A stretch of DNA of 64,000 nt, taken from assembly GCA_037577475.1 (NCBI GenBank), contig JBAGJB010000228.1:107074-171073 (forward strand), in the 5' to 3' direction. This DNA is from Chaunax sp. Z400 (lineage: Eukaryota; Chordata; Actinopteri; Lophiiformes; Chaunacidae). Below, piece after piece: positions 51,101 through 64,000 of the stretch (the stretch's first letter is position 1; each line of letters begins with the position of its first letter). The notes beneath the pieces were generated by a model. The model worked only from the letters and a program-made list of their open reading frames with translations. It was not told where the DNA came from and searched no databases. The position numbers were made by a program, and so were the translations under genes.

Positions 51101-53481
51101 ATTAAGCTATCAGAATTGAAATTCATTCTATCAAATGACAAACGGATGAATGTGTGAATAGTTTCAGCCTTTCTTCAGTGTACAGGTAGGAGCAGCAGCA
51201 GTGAATTCAATAGATGGTGTCATTGCTCAACTTACCAGCAAATCACCTCCATGACCAAAACTCTGTTTATTGGTCAAACTCAGAGTTTCATAGGGACATT
51301 ATGAAACTGTATGTAGCTGTAAACACATAAACCCTTTGTGTGACTATGAGGAGTAAATCCTGTAATACTGGAAAAGTATCAGGAGAACTGAGATGTCTCC
51401 AGGGAGCATCCATAATGACTTTGGTAAATAGTTTTTAAATATTGTCTTGGTTTTAATGTCATACTTTTGAAATGATAGTTGTGTGTCAAAGCTGTGGCTA
51501 AACATCTTTTCCACAGCAGTCTTGTCATAGTAGGAAAAACACAGGTGCTACTAATAACTAACAGTAGCTCTGTTCAAAGTGTGACAGTGAGCCAGCATTA
51601 ACAATACGAGGACCCTGACACAGAAACAGCTAAATCATTGATTCTGTTATTTCCAACTTTCCTACATGTTGATATGTCTTCTGTGAAAAGACACTGTGAA
51701 GACACTGACTGTCTGTCCCTGTTAAAATGCTGAAAATGAGCTTTTTATTTCTGCATTTTTCTTTGGTTTGAAGGTTTTGGGACATTATGCTTCACTCAGG
51801 ATTTTGATTTGGAGAATTATTTTAACACCTGAACTTTCAGGCACTCATTGTCTTTTAAATTTTGCACATTAAAACCATTTCCTAATGCAGTACATTGTCT
51901 TTTCTCAGTCTCTGCCTTTCTGTTGTCGATTGATCCAAAGATGGCCTTGTGAGTCCTGAGTTGATTTAACTGTCACCTGGTTTGATTCTAGCACACATGT
52001 CTGGGATGAAACGTTTGATTCTCATTTATTTGTACATATATGTATACAGGGCTCGCCTAGTCGGTAGTGCTGTTGTCTCACAGCAAGAAGGTCCTGGGTT
52101 CAACTCCACCTGAGGACCTGGGACTTTTCTGTGTGGAGTCTCCTTGTTCTCCCCGTGTCTGTGTGGGTTTTCTCCAGCTTCTCCAGGTTCCTCCCACCAC
52201 CAAAAACATGCATTAGAGGTGAATTGGTGACTCTAAATTGACTGCATCTGTGAATGTGAATGTGAATGGTTGTTTAACTTTCAATGTGGCCCTGCCATGA
52301 ACTGGTGACTTGTCCAGGGTGAACCCTGCCTTGTGCCCCTAAAGTCAGCTGGAATAGGCTCCAGCCCCTCCACAACCCTACACAGGATAATGGGGTTACA
52401 GACAATGAATGAATGAATGTATGTATACAGATGATGGTCTTTGTTTCCTGGTGTTCATATACTCATCGGTAAATAAAGACAGTGTGAAACAAATGACACA
52501 TCAAATGATGTCAGAGAATCATCTTAATATCCACAGTCACTGAGTTGATTGGAGAACGGGTGTACGGTCTCCACAAAGAACTACAGACACTGGCCATTAA
52601 GGGTTTGATCATTTAGAGACTGCAGGAGTCAGGAAAGGAGACTTCAGGCTTGGATTTGAGAAAAACACTTGTAATATATGTTGTGTTGGGCTATTTAATC
52701 TGTTCTTGTTCGATTTGTCATTGCAGAGAGCTGATAAATTGTGTGTTTTGCCATTAAAACCTAATATACAAAAAGCCTGAGTCTGTATATTTACTGTATG
52801 GGCGCTGCCTCCATCTAGTGGTCATATTTGAGATTGCACCGTTTAAGAAAATGACACTATAGCATCCGGATCACTGCGCTTAAAAAAGTAGTTCTGGGGC
52901 TTTTCTGCTAATTTCCTTCAAAAACCACTCAATAACATCTTTGTTGGATTTATGGTGAACATTATGCTCTTTTGATAAACAAAGATCCTTGAAGAAGGCT
53001 GAATAAAGGTTTCATGAGATAGCGGAAGCGTAATAATTTTCTCAGTGAAGAGGCGTATAATTACTCATACTCCTCATTTTGGATGCACTTGTTGGCGGAT
53101 TCCTCCATTGATTGGTGAGTCACCTTTAACTTTCCTCCAAAGTGAGTATGTTTCTTAAAATTGACATAAATTATGCTAATTTTCACTTAAGAATGTATTT
53201 GTCAATTTGATGTATTCACGAAATTTAGATTAGATCAAAATACTACTACTTTGACGAGCTAACCTTAATGTAGCACCAGGTGCGAGTTGAAAAAGAAGTT
53301 CATTGCAGCCGCCATCTTGTTTGCTAAAAGAAATCATCTTATGTGTGCTAATTCAGACTTTTTTCAGCACTTTGATAACATCTGTTAGGTTATTTAGATG
53401 TCAGATAGTAATTTCCCGAATATTTATCAAGTGTATTGTTCATAGCATTGGATTAATCTTAGAATGTCCTTTTATTAACAG
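48177..53481. repeat. Start of the next full unit (copy of 1-5305), including SINE
   Basis: Offset 48176 throughout. Base 49213 is C, as in the first copy. Differences noticed: 52590 (C versus T at 4414) and 52811 (C versus T at 4635). The SINE lies at 52040-52430 with the same 10-base target duplication. No gene. Confidence 0.95.
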
Positions 53482-56400
53482 GTGTTTTAGTATTGAAGAA
53501 AAATGACCGGTCGGGCACGCGCAAGAGCAAGAGGCAGGGGTGGTCAGGAGACGGCGGCACCTGGAGGGGTAAGAGCATAGAGCTAAAAAAAACACTAGCG
53601 CTTTCACTGGCGGAAGATGGCAAACTCGGCCGCCATCTTATGTAGGGAAACATGTGCTGCCTCTACATAAACAAACATTGACAAAGCCTGTATTCGAACC
53701 TAAATTTGGTATTTATTTGAAGAGTAACTTGATCGACAATTGAAAATCAGTATCAAATAGTAAAAATCTTTTATGTCTGCATATTTACATGAAAATGTTT
53801 ACTAATAGGTTATATGGCACTAATATATACTAATAATGGTGTTATTGATTAGCAGAAACTTATCAGTATTGGTTTGTAGGGTATGTATATATATATCAAA
53901 AATATATGTATATATATAAAATAGCTCCAAGTACTGCACATAATTAACCTGGATTTTTTCATAAGGGGGATTTATGGCAAGTTATTCCCTTTTTTTATTC
54001 AGACTTATAGATATCTGTAAATAATTCAAGATATATAGAAATAATTCAAGATATCATAAATTATATTTAAGATATCTTGAAATAATTTTGTTATCTTTAT
54101 TTGTATTACAGATATTTATTTAACAATTATAGATATGTTAAATTTAAATTTTGAGCCTATTTCAATGGAGCCTATTTATGATATCTGAAATTAAATGAAT
54201 GAATCTGTGAAAGTTTTAAACATAAATTATAAGATAAATAACTCAAATATAATTTACAACATCCAAAATGTATTTACAGCCAATTATATATATACAGACA
54301 ACTATTCCAAACTACTCCAACTTCCATATATTTAATAATCTTTATCAACCTTCAATCAATCAATTAATTATGTAATATGGAATCAAAATGTTTACTTGTA
54401 CAACGCACCAGGTAGTTTGTCAGCATTAATTTAAAATAGTGTCCAAATTGTCCTGAATTGATTGTTCTGTGAATACATGCACTTCCTGGTTGAGGGGCGC
54501 TCTGCAAACAAAAGTTTGGACATCCTTAAACTTTTTGCAAGCAGGTGACCCGAGGCTGCTTGTACCCTCCTAAAAATGTTTTATTGCCAGTCCATACTAG
54601 TTAAGATAAGATATTCCTTTATTAGTCCCACAGTGGGGAAATTCTCAACAGTTAACCTACTCTTTGCATTTGGAATCATGTTTATCATCAGTAGTTTATG
54701 AGTTATCAATAATAACCGTGATTTTTCCTTAATGGCATATTGTTATCTAGATATAACTTCTTACCTTTCACAGATCCATTTGAGGGACTCTAAATCTGCA
54801 TTATCTCAACTACATATTGGTGGCAGTGCCCTGTCTCTCCCCTTCAAATATGGATATAAATTCCCAGATCTGGATCATGATTTGTATTATCAGGATCCAG
54901 TTGCATGTAGCGGTGGACCGTCATGAGTTCTCTGTGCCTGTGTGTTTTCATTTTGATTGCTCAAATTCATTTAGATTTTTTGTTGTAGATCCAGTTTCAA
55001 GAGCCTGCACCAACTGCTGGCCCTGCCCCTCAGATGGGAGATGAAAAAGCAGAGCGGGCTGGTAGAGGGCAGCAGAAGGGTGCTCCAGGACCCTTTCCTG
55101 CAGAAGGTACAGTCAAACACAAAGTCATCCATTTGTTTCTTCTGTTAGATGATCTTGATCATTCCTGACTTTTGAAAATCTGGGAAAACGTTATTTGAAA
55201 TGGGTGATGCACTTAAAAATGTATCATCATTAAGTTCATTGTCCACACCCTCTTGAGAAGTTAAGAATGGCAGTGCTTTGAAAAAGAGAAAATAGGCATA
55301 CACTGAACTTCATCAGGTCGTATCGACTCCACCTGCACTGCGAAGGTTAATTTTACTTACCAGGCACTAAAACATTCCCAACGCTTATCATATGTTTTCA
55401 GGACTATAACGGGGTTTTGATAGTCCTCATTTGTTTTTATCAGCTGTCACACAGATTTCAGCTGGATTTCAGCAGGTGAAGTTGGGAGAAAGAGGAGGAC
55501 GTCGCCGGGATTTTCATGATGTCGGGATTTTCACCAGGCAGACTATGGGGCATGTTAAGGACTCAAAGGCTGGTCTGTCTTAATTTGAAAATGACATACC
55601 CCCCCCATACACACACACACACATAGAGCAGTTGTACACTTTATAATTAGTGGTGACAATTATAAGTCACTCTCTACAATTGTGTGTGAACTTCCTCAGG
55701 AACAAGTGGGCGAGCAATTCGGTTGACTGCAAACTACTTCCGCATCGTGTCCCGCCCTCAGTGGGTTCTGTATCAGGACCATGTTGGCTTCAGTCCAGAA
55801 ATGGAGTCTCGTCGTCTGAGATGTGCCCTCCTCTTCCAGCATGATGAAGCACTTGGTGCAGCATGGTGCTTTGATGGAGCTCTGCGGTTTCTGCCCCACA
55901 AATTGCACAGCAAGGTAATGTGATAATTCAGGTGTTTAGAAGAACGTACAAAATGAAGATGCACAACTCGAAATATTGATTTGAAGAGAAAAAATACCAA
56001 ATTGTGCTGTTAAATGTTTTATGACAGCTTGGGTTTTAGAAGATGAATTGCTTGATCACTCTAGTGTGTGCGAGCTGTAGACTGGGTGTTGCACAAGGTT
56101 TGGTGTTTGTTGTGTAAATGTTGTTCCCTCCAGACAAATGTTGGTTTTCTTCCTTGTGCTCCAATGTCTGACTTGGTGTTTAGGAGACTGTCCTCCACAG
56201 TGAGACTAAGAATGGAGAGAAGGTTCAGATAACCGTCACCCTGACAAATGAACTCCCCCCCTCTTCTCCAGTATCACCCCGGCCTCATGAAGTTCTTAAT
56301 GAGGTCATTATGTTACACTAATCAACCAATACAACTGTGAAAACAACAGTACAGACAGATGATTCTGCAGCCTTCAGAAAAGCTCAATTTATGATCTTTA

Positions 56401-56711
56401 AAGCAGGGGTCAGGAGAGTCGAGCAGATTTCACTCCTCCCGACAGTCGGAGGAGAAATGTGGTCTGGAACTTTGGTTGGTTCTGATGTTCAGCCGAAGTT
56501 TGGTAGTTTGAGAAGTTTACAGATCCAGTCTCACGCTTCCCGATTTACTCGTGGACGGTCGGAGCCGGCCCCAGTTTTCAAACATGGTTGATTTTTAGGA
56601 GTTAAAATCTGAAAGATAAAAGTCAGTATTTTCTGAGCAAGATCTTAATAGCTAATGAGAGAGAAAGCTGCCAAGCAAACAGCAAACTAACGCTAGCTAG
56701 CATACTGCTGT

Positions 56712-56970
56712 TAAATGGTAAATGGACTGTACTTAAATAGAACCTTTCTAGTCTGACTGACCACTCAAAGCTTTACAACACAAGCCAGCAGTCACCCATT
56801 CACACCAACATTCATACACCAATGGAACAGATACTGGGAGCAATTTGGGGTTCAGTATCTTGCATCTTGCCCAAGGACACTTCGACATGAAGACAGCAGG
56901 GGCTGGGGATCGAACCACCGCCCTGCTGATAGGTGGACGACCGCTCTACCGCTGAGCCACAGCCGCCCAG
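56712..56970 (-). mobile_element. tRNA-derived SINE, second copy
   Basis: Copy of 8536-8794 inside the second piwil1-like gene. Confidence 0.75.
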
Positions 56971-59900
56971 TTGACCAACGTTAAACCTCCAGTTCTCGCT
57001 GAAGGACAGACGGCTGCTGTTTCTTCTTTTCCTGTTTTCTCAATGCAAAGTAGGCCGACTGTTGTCTTCCTCAGTCATTTTGTTGGCATTGCACAGCTGC
57101 TTCTCCATAGATCACGTGACGTGGTGCATTCATTGTTCCCTCAGACACGAGAATCTTGATGAAATCCCGTAGCTTGTGATGCTCCGTTATTTTGGAATCT
57201 TGTATTGTGTGCATGTTTAACATTTGAGAAAAGATAATCTGTGGAGATCCTTCTGTGTCTCTTTATACCCATTGGTTGTGATTTTAAATCTCCTGTAGTG
57301 TGAGCCCAGCTTAATGAACCCACTTTTGTACTGTATGAGATATGAGGTCTGTACTACCTGATGGTTTGCTATCCTCTAAGTACTAGATAATGTGAAGAAC
57401 AATGTTGAAGGGGTTTCTGATTTTGAGGAGTTGTCTTGGTGTTTTAAGGCTAAATCTATTGTCCTTACAGACAGGTTTTAACCCTGTGAGAAGCTGTAGC
57501 AGAGCTCTGAACTTGTGTTCATGATGGGAAAGAAACTGTTTCTTTCAAACGAGCCTGTCCCCTCTGTTGTAGACTGACTATATGGCCGGGCTACAGCACC
57601 ACCATCTTGCATTATGAGACGTCCATCATGATGTGTACCTGACGTGAGCCACAAGGTGCTACGTAGCCAGACGGTCCTCGACTTCATGATCAACCTGAGG
57701 CAGCAGTGTGGAGGTCAACGCTTCGTTGAGACCTGCACCAAGGAGCTCGTTGGACTTATAGTTCTCACTAAGTAGGAACCACACGTCTCTCACTCTGTTG
57801 GATTAGTATGTAGAAGTCTTTGTAGGCCTGTCGCAGTAACACCTGATATGTCAGATCAGATGTCCCACAAAGAATTGTGTAGATCATGATAGAGATGCAG
57901 AAAAAGAGGAATGAGAATCAGAATAAAAATAAAGTGAGGATGAAGAGAGATTAAATTTGAAATAAGAATATGATACACAGAATATATTAATTCAAGTAAA
58001 ACACAACATTTAAAAGTAGTGCAGCAGCGCAAATGAGTTTCAAGCCTGTTGGAAAGTAATAGCTAGTTAAATGCTAAAGATAAGAGAAGTTTTCTTCTGT
58101 TGGTTCACGTCTATATATCGATAAGTCGGTAACTTATATAATCATCGTGGCCTACAGGTCTACATCTTCATGTGTTCATCAGCTCTACATTTGTCATCCC
58201 TTTCAATGTGCCTTCATGTAACATCACCTCATTTCATACCTGTGGTAGACATTCACTCTTCTCTTGCTGCCTCAATTATTCAGGTACAACAACAAAACCT
58301 ACAGGATCGATGATATTGCCTGGGATCACACTCCCAACAACACATTCAAGAAGGGAGACTCTGACATCTCCTTCAAGAACTATTTCAAGTATGTAAGTGT
58401 CATGCATTCACACGTACTGAGGGGTGAATGTGTTGGCGATCCAAAACCCTTGATTTCATCTACTGAAAATATATGAAATGACCTATTTCCAGTATATAGG
58501 TCATTTCTTATTCCAGTAATTGTTACAAACACTGCTCTGTTAATTTCATCATCAGCTGAATATTTTATTAAGTCATCCCAAAACTTTGATCAACACCAAT
58601 GTGGAACTGAATGACATTGCATGAATGAAGTGTACTTACTTAAAACGACAGCATTTAGGCAGACATTCAACAGCAGTTGGTGCATTTACAGGTGGGACAT
58701 ACCACAGGATCTCTGTTTCTGCACTTCACGTGTGATTGTCTGTCGACAGTAGGGGTCGAGTGAGGGGAGATTGTCTGCTAGCTAATCCATTTCAGATGGC
58801 GTCGTTTTCTCTGACCAAAAAAAAGAAGAAGCATGTTCATTTAGGTGGCAGTATGTCTTTGCAGCTTGACTGGGCAAAGTCTGTTAGAGGAACACAATGT
58901 GTTTGTGTGTGAGAGGGCGAGCCAGCAAGAGGAGGCGCACAGCTTCAAAATGGAGAATAAACACAAATATGTTACGGACAATGTTTCCAGTGTGGCGGGA
59001 CAGCACAAATAAATGTATGTACGGGAAAAAGCTCTTTGTTTTTGTAAAGCTCTCTTTTGTATTTGTAGAGCACATTTCAACAAGGCCATTCAAAGCGTTT
59101 TACATAAAGTATAAAAGGCATAAATGCAACCTAGAAAAAATCTAAATCATGATAAAGGAAGAAATGAAACTAGAAATGCAGCAGTAAATGGACTCAAACT
59201 CCTTCAGTTTAAGGTGAATACTTGTAAGAGAGAGCGCAGTGTTTGGCTGTGTGATATTACCCTTATTCATGAACATGTTGATGCTGTCTCTTCCAAGCAA
59301 TATGGCCTGGACATCACTGATGGGAACCAGGTGCTGCTGGTCAGCCATGTGAAGAGGTTCAGTCCTGCTGGAGCTCCTCCTCCTGGCCCTGCCATGCTCA
59401 TCCCAGAGCTGTGCTACTTAACAGGTTACATCTTATTCTGCACTTTACCTGCTGACATTACAGACATTTATTGCTTCCTTTGTAACATCTGTATCAAAAG
59501 TATAAGAGGTTATTTCTCACACATGGGTCATGTCAGAGTTTTGATGCGTACAATCTGTAGACGGGCCTTAAGACGGTTCTGTGGTTCTAGGTGACAGAAC
59601 CTCTTAGTCTGGTATCAACTTCAAATGGAATCTGGTTGTTTGACAGGCTTGACTGATAAGATGCGATGTGACTTCAACATCATGAAGGACTTGGGCTTCC
59701 ACACCAGACTGAACCCAGAGCAGAGGGAGGGACGCCTCAAAAGATTTGTCACAAATATACAGAGGTAGGGGATGATCGCCTACTTAATCAATGCATCCTG
59801 TTTTATCTGTTCACGTGTGGCCAGAAATGCAGCAGTAGCCCTTTAAATGAGCTCAGATTGGGCCCGAGCAGACGCAGCAGTGTACGACCAGTCATCCAGT

Positions 59901-59999
59901 CAACACTTGGAAGCATAGAAGTGTGTTCAAGGCCTAGAAAATCCTGATGACTAGTTTGTCCTTGGATGGTAGAGTAGTTCACGTAAATAATAAAAGTGG

Positions 60000-61310
60000 A
60001 TTATGATTAATCCTGCACACTCTTCTCTCTCCCCTTCCTTCGTCTTCTGGGCTATTCTTCTCTGTTGGCTGGGGTTCTGCTCTGGCGTGCGGCGTGGGTA
60101 ATCGCTGGTTCAATACTGTTGTTTTTAAAAAATATATATTAAAAGACGACCTTTAACAATTACAGTGCAGATGGAAGATGGTTTCTTTTATTTAGTGGTA
60201 CTGTTCTCCCAGAGGACGATGAAGCTGTAGCTCATACACAACTTGGATATGCTGTTCCAGGTCACACTGATAAAGTTGATATAACGTCCAAAAATAGACG
60301 TATAAAAAACTGTCATTCTTACTCAAATGGGGACGTCCAGAAGACGTGACCAATGTCAGGAAATCATGTATTTTTGATGTGTTGTGTTTTGTCACAACTG
60401 ACATTACATTTCGATCTCTTTTCCACACCCAGGATTAGTGTGACTGGGGGGGAGAGGGGAGAGTAGTCGTAGAGAGGGTGAGCGATAAGCGAGGCCATTA
60501 CTATTACAATGTGACAGTGTGAGTTTCATTTAGATAATAATTGCATAATTATCATCATTTAGTTGGATCTTACATTCCGTTTTTCTTTTTTCGTTTTGAT
60601 AATAATTGACACTTTATGATATCGTCCAGATCACGTCAATAATGACAGGGGGTTATGATTAATCTTGCACACTCTTCTCTCTTCCCTTCCTTCGTCTTCC
60701 TGTTCTGACAGAGACCGTGTGCTTCACACATGCTTTAGAGTATTCTTCTCTGTGGGCTGGGGTTCTGGTTCGATAGCGGGGGGGTTTGTTTTGTTTTTTA
60801 TTAAAAGACCACCTTTTACAATTAGAGTGCAGATGGAAGATGGTTTCTTTTATTTAGTGGTACTGTTCTTCCAATCTGTTACGAGGATGATGAAGCTGTA
60901 GCACATACACAACATGGATCTGTCCCAGGCCACGCTGATAAAGTATCCAAAAATAGACGTATAAAAATGTCATTCAGAAAGTCATTCTTACTCAAATGGG
61001 GACGTCCAGAAGACGTTACAGATGTCCAGAACTCATGTATTTTTGACGTGATCTAGACGATGGTTTGCTCTGGGATAAATTTCGGGTGTCATATGTCACC
61101 AAAAGGAGGAAATGTGTCAAGATGCGGCCCTGTAATGCACAAATCAGCCTTTAAACAACGTTATAACAAGCTATTTGTCCAGAGACAGCAGATACACAGG
61201 CTAGATGTGTATTTTTGTTATGAAGTCGATAATACATATTTGAAATGGCAGCAAACTAACTGGATCTTACATTCTGTTTTTCTTTTTTGGTTTTGATAAT
61301 AATTGACAGC
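60000..61310 (+). repeat. Intronic ~650-700 bp tandem duplication, second copy
   Basis: Copy of 11824-13134 with the same internal differences between its two halves. Confidence 0.7.
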
Positions 61311-64000
61311 CTGTAGTACCAATGGTGTAAAAATAAAGTTTGCTTTGATTCAGGCTACCGACTGGAATCAATGAGACCTTATTTTGTTATCATTTAGTTG
61401 GATCTTACAGTATGCAGTTTGGATCTCTTTACCACACCCAGGATTAGTGTGACAATAGTGGAATGTGTGGGGAAGGTATGATTTACTGATTGCTGCTAGT
61501 GTCACTACAAATGAGAAGCAATTCACACATACAGTTAGGGTGACTAGATGTCCTGCTTTGTGCGGGACTGCACAGCATTTTGATCCCTTGTCCCGCATCC
61601 CGCATTTTGAATAGCTCCAGCTTTGAAAAGTCAACACATCAGGACAAAATCGGGCTTTTATCCAATGGCTGTGAGGAAAGCTAGGAGGTCTTTCAACATG
61701 GGGCGGGGTTTGTGTGTGGGGCTGTCAATCCAATTACACACACATGGGTCAAGCGCAGGTAAACCTGTCACCGTCTATGATGCCTTAGAGTTAAAAACAC
61801 CAGTGGACCAACTCCAAAGTGACAAAAACACACACAACATTTTTCTGTGGCTTCAGGTTTTGTTTCGTCATATTTTATTCTATGCCTACATTTTTATGAA
61901 ATGCAGTCGTTTAATTTGGGATAGGAGGGTTGGAAGACTTGATGTGAATAATGCCTACTGCTTTTTTTTAGTATATGGGTCTATTATCTTCAGTGTATGG
62001 GTCCACATGTCAAGTGTGAATAACTTTAATATTATATCAGTCATGGGTTAATACCTGTTGTAGGAGAAAATATAGGTAGGATCAGACTTTGAATGCATGA
62101 ATGTTCCTTGATCTAAATGTGTTACTTTTCTTTTTTAGGATATACTATGGGCTCGCCCTCACTATTATATGCCCACATGATCTACACCTTTTTAAAACAC
62201 CAGTAGAATACTTCAAAGAATAGATCCCCACGTCAACAACCTGTCTGCTGTGTTTTATTGTGCTGAGTTTAGTCAGATTCACTGTTGATAAAACATGAAA
62301 AACAACTACTTTCAAAAGTTATAGAAATAGAGAGAAATAGGGATAGAAATAGGAGTACAAGCAGACTATCACACAATACAATAAGTACAGTGAAACTTAA
62401 TACGATAACAAAAGTATGTTAAAGTTTTAAACATGCTACGGTCCTAACCTGTAACCTGCGTAATGTATTGTTTATTTTGTAAGTTAGATGGACATTATTT
62501 TAAATTTCAGGCTATTTCTCAGTATTGGTAATGTGTCCCACATTGTCCCACATTTGGTTCGTTGGGATCGCTGGGATCATTGGAAATAATGATCCCATGT
62601 TATACCTTATGTGTTATCCTCAGTATTCATCTATATTTGTGTGTTTGTATGAATTTTTACCCAATAAATTCAATCAATCAAAGACACGAGCGGCTTTCTT
62701 GCTACTGGTTTATTGGAAAGCTTCTTCTCTCCAAATCCGTGAAAACTGAAGGCAGTAAACAAGAAAATACAAATCTCACTTGTATCTTGTTTGGGGTTGT
62801 GTAAACAACAATACACAGCTTCACACATGCGTGAGTTTAACTGGCAAACAGCTTGTGGGTGTATCACTGTAAGGAATGACTGTCTGCTGGGCATTGGGCA
62901 ATTACATTTACACCGTTCACTCGGGATTTAAGATCTCTGCTGCCACCTAGCGTGTACCGCTATCAAGTGCAGCAAACAGCCCCCCTTTGCAGCAGGGTCA
63001 ACCATTGCTCTACTGCAGCAGCAAATGAATGCAGTGACATCTGTATCTATTTCCTTCTGTGTCTGGAACTGAAATATCAGTTAAGATGCAGAGGAAAGTA
63101 AAATTAGGACATGAAGATAAGAATCTGGATGAAGAAACTTCACCCACTCACTTTGGTTTGTCATGACGATGAGCAGAAGATGCCTGAACTGTCTTTCTCT
63201 CAACTCTTCATTTAATAGGAAACAATCATGAGTAAAACAACCTCTTAAATTGTTCCAATAGGGCGCTGCTGTTCAAAGATTTAAGGAGTCTGTTTATTAA
63301 AAACCTTGCCTGTATTTAATTTAGAGTAAAATAAATGGCTTTTTAATCATTAACAAACATTTTCATGACTGCCTCCTCCTTCCTGTCATCGATCACGAGG
63401 CTCTTCACCGTTTTACCTAGAAGTTGTCCTCAGCTTTTGCATTTAGTGTGTTTATATGCACAGAAGTGAAAATGCTAACTGTTCTGTCAACTTCTTCAGG
63501 CGGTTTAATCCCAAGCTTCAATTTAAATCCTGAAATTTGTTTCACAGGCACGCTGATGCTCAGGCCGAGTTGGATAAGTGGGGACTCAGCTTTGATAAGG
63601 AACTCCTCAATGTGACCGGCAGAGTCCTCCCACAGGAGAGGCTTTTCCAGGGTCCAAGATCGGTATGGGATTCTTCTGGTTGCTTAAATTTGTTATTATG
63701 GAATGAATTAAATAGATTCATTCATGTGATCTTAATAAAGAGTTTAATGTAGTTATTTGTGTCACCCAGTATGACTACGACCCCGTAACAGCTGACTGGG
63801 CCAGAGAGATGCGGGGGGTGCCTCTGATTAGTGCTCCGCCGCTGGAAAACTGGATCCTGTTTTACACCCGTCGCAACAGCGGTGAAGCCCAGACCCTCCT
63901 GCAGACCCTCCATAGAGTGAGCGAGCCTCTCGGTGTCCGCATGCTGACAGCTGTCATGTGAGTTCTAACATTTAACATCCTTCAGTCAAAAACCGGGTTT

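Larger units (their letters stand above)
53482..64000 (+). pseudogene. piwil1: piwil1-like gene, next unit, cut by the window end
   Basis: Copy of 5306-15824 at +48176. Exons: 53503-53568 (ATG 53503), 54989-55106, 55444-55572, 55700-55914, 56184-~56271, 57573-57771, 58284-58392, 59298-59424, 59647-59764, 63548-63662, 63770-63957. It has the same exon loss after NELPPSSP, the same extra base giving TGA at 57640-57642 and the same short donor at 63957, so these lesions predate the duplication. One base difference was noticed, in the intron at 62830 (C versus T at 14654). The PIWI domain exons lie beyond the window. Intronic SINE (56712-56970) and tandem duplication (60000-61310) are shared. Confidence 0.85.

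Overview
The window looks like nuclear DNA from a teleost fish. Its genes are split by GT-AG introns. The exons read as vertebrate piwil1, spdl1 and trappc11, and the spacers carry fish-type SINEs, LINE tails, a Tc1 relic, a MITE and long (TG)n/(TA)n tracts. No bacterial-style operon or complete open gene is present. All gene names come from my recognition of the conserved protein sequences, not from a search.

The dominant feature is a very young tandem array. Bases 1-15824 reappear at 48177-64000 at a constant offset of 48176, with no indel that I could find and only three base differences noticed. Bases 1-2762 also reappear at 37145-39906 (offset 37144). The basic unit is therefore about 37.1 kb. 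A second, nested tandem duplication of about 11.0 kb (28926-39906, repeated from 39924) straddles the boundary between unit 1 and unit 2. Its junction carries a 17-base filler that mostly copies DNA about 200 bases upstream.

Unit 1, in order: 1-5305, spacer with one SINE; 5306-20159, a 20-exon piwil1-like gene with an intact catalytic DDH triad but a lost exon and two frameshifts; 22319-23725, an internal fragment of spdl1 (Spindly, a kinetochore dynein adaptor) with frame breaks; 24240-24560, a Tc1 transposase relic; 25751-35130, the second half of trappc11 (TRAPPIII vesicle tethering subunit) with a nonsense codon, damaged splice sites and an exon gap holding a 23-bp minisatellite; 36230-37086, a LINE 3' relic. 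The 11-kb nested copy (39924-48176) repeats the minisatellite, the last nine recognisable trappc11 exons and the LINE. From 48177 a new unit begins, and its piwil1-like gene runs off the window end.

The three gene pieces come from loci that are unlinked in human. All keep introns, so they arrived by DNA-level segmental duplication rather than retroposition. The piwil1 frame breaks I checked in both units are shared, so that gene decayed before amplification. As a whole this is a composite, amplified pseudogene block of the kind found on B chromosomes, sex-chromosome ampliconic regions or subtelomeres. Which of these applies cannot be told from the sequence. An assembly artefact (false duplication) must also be excluded.
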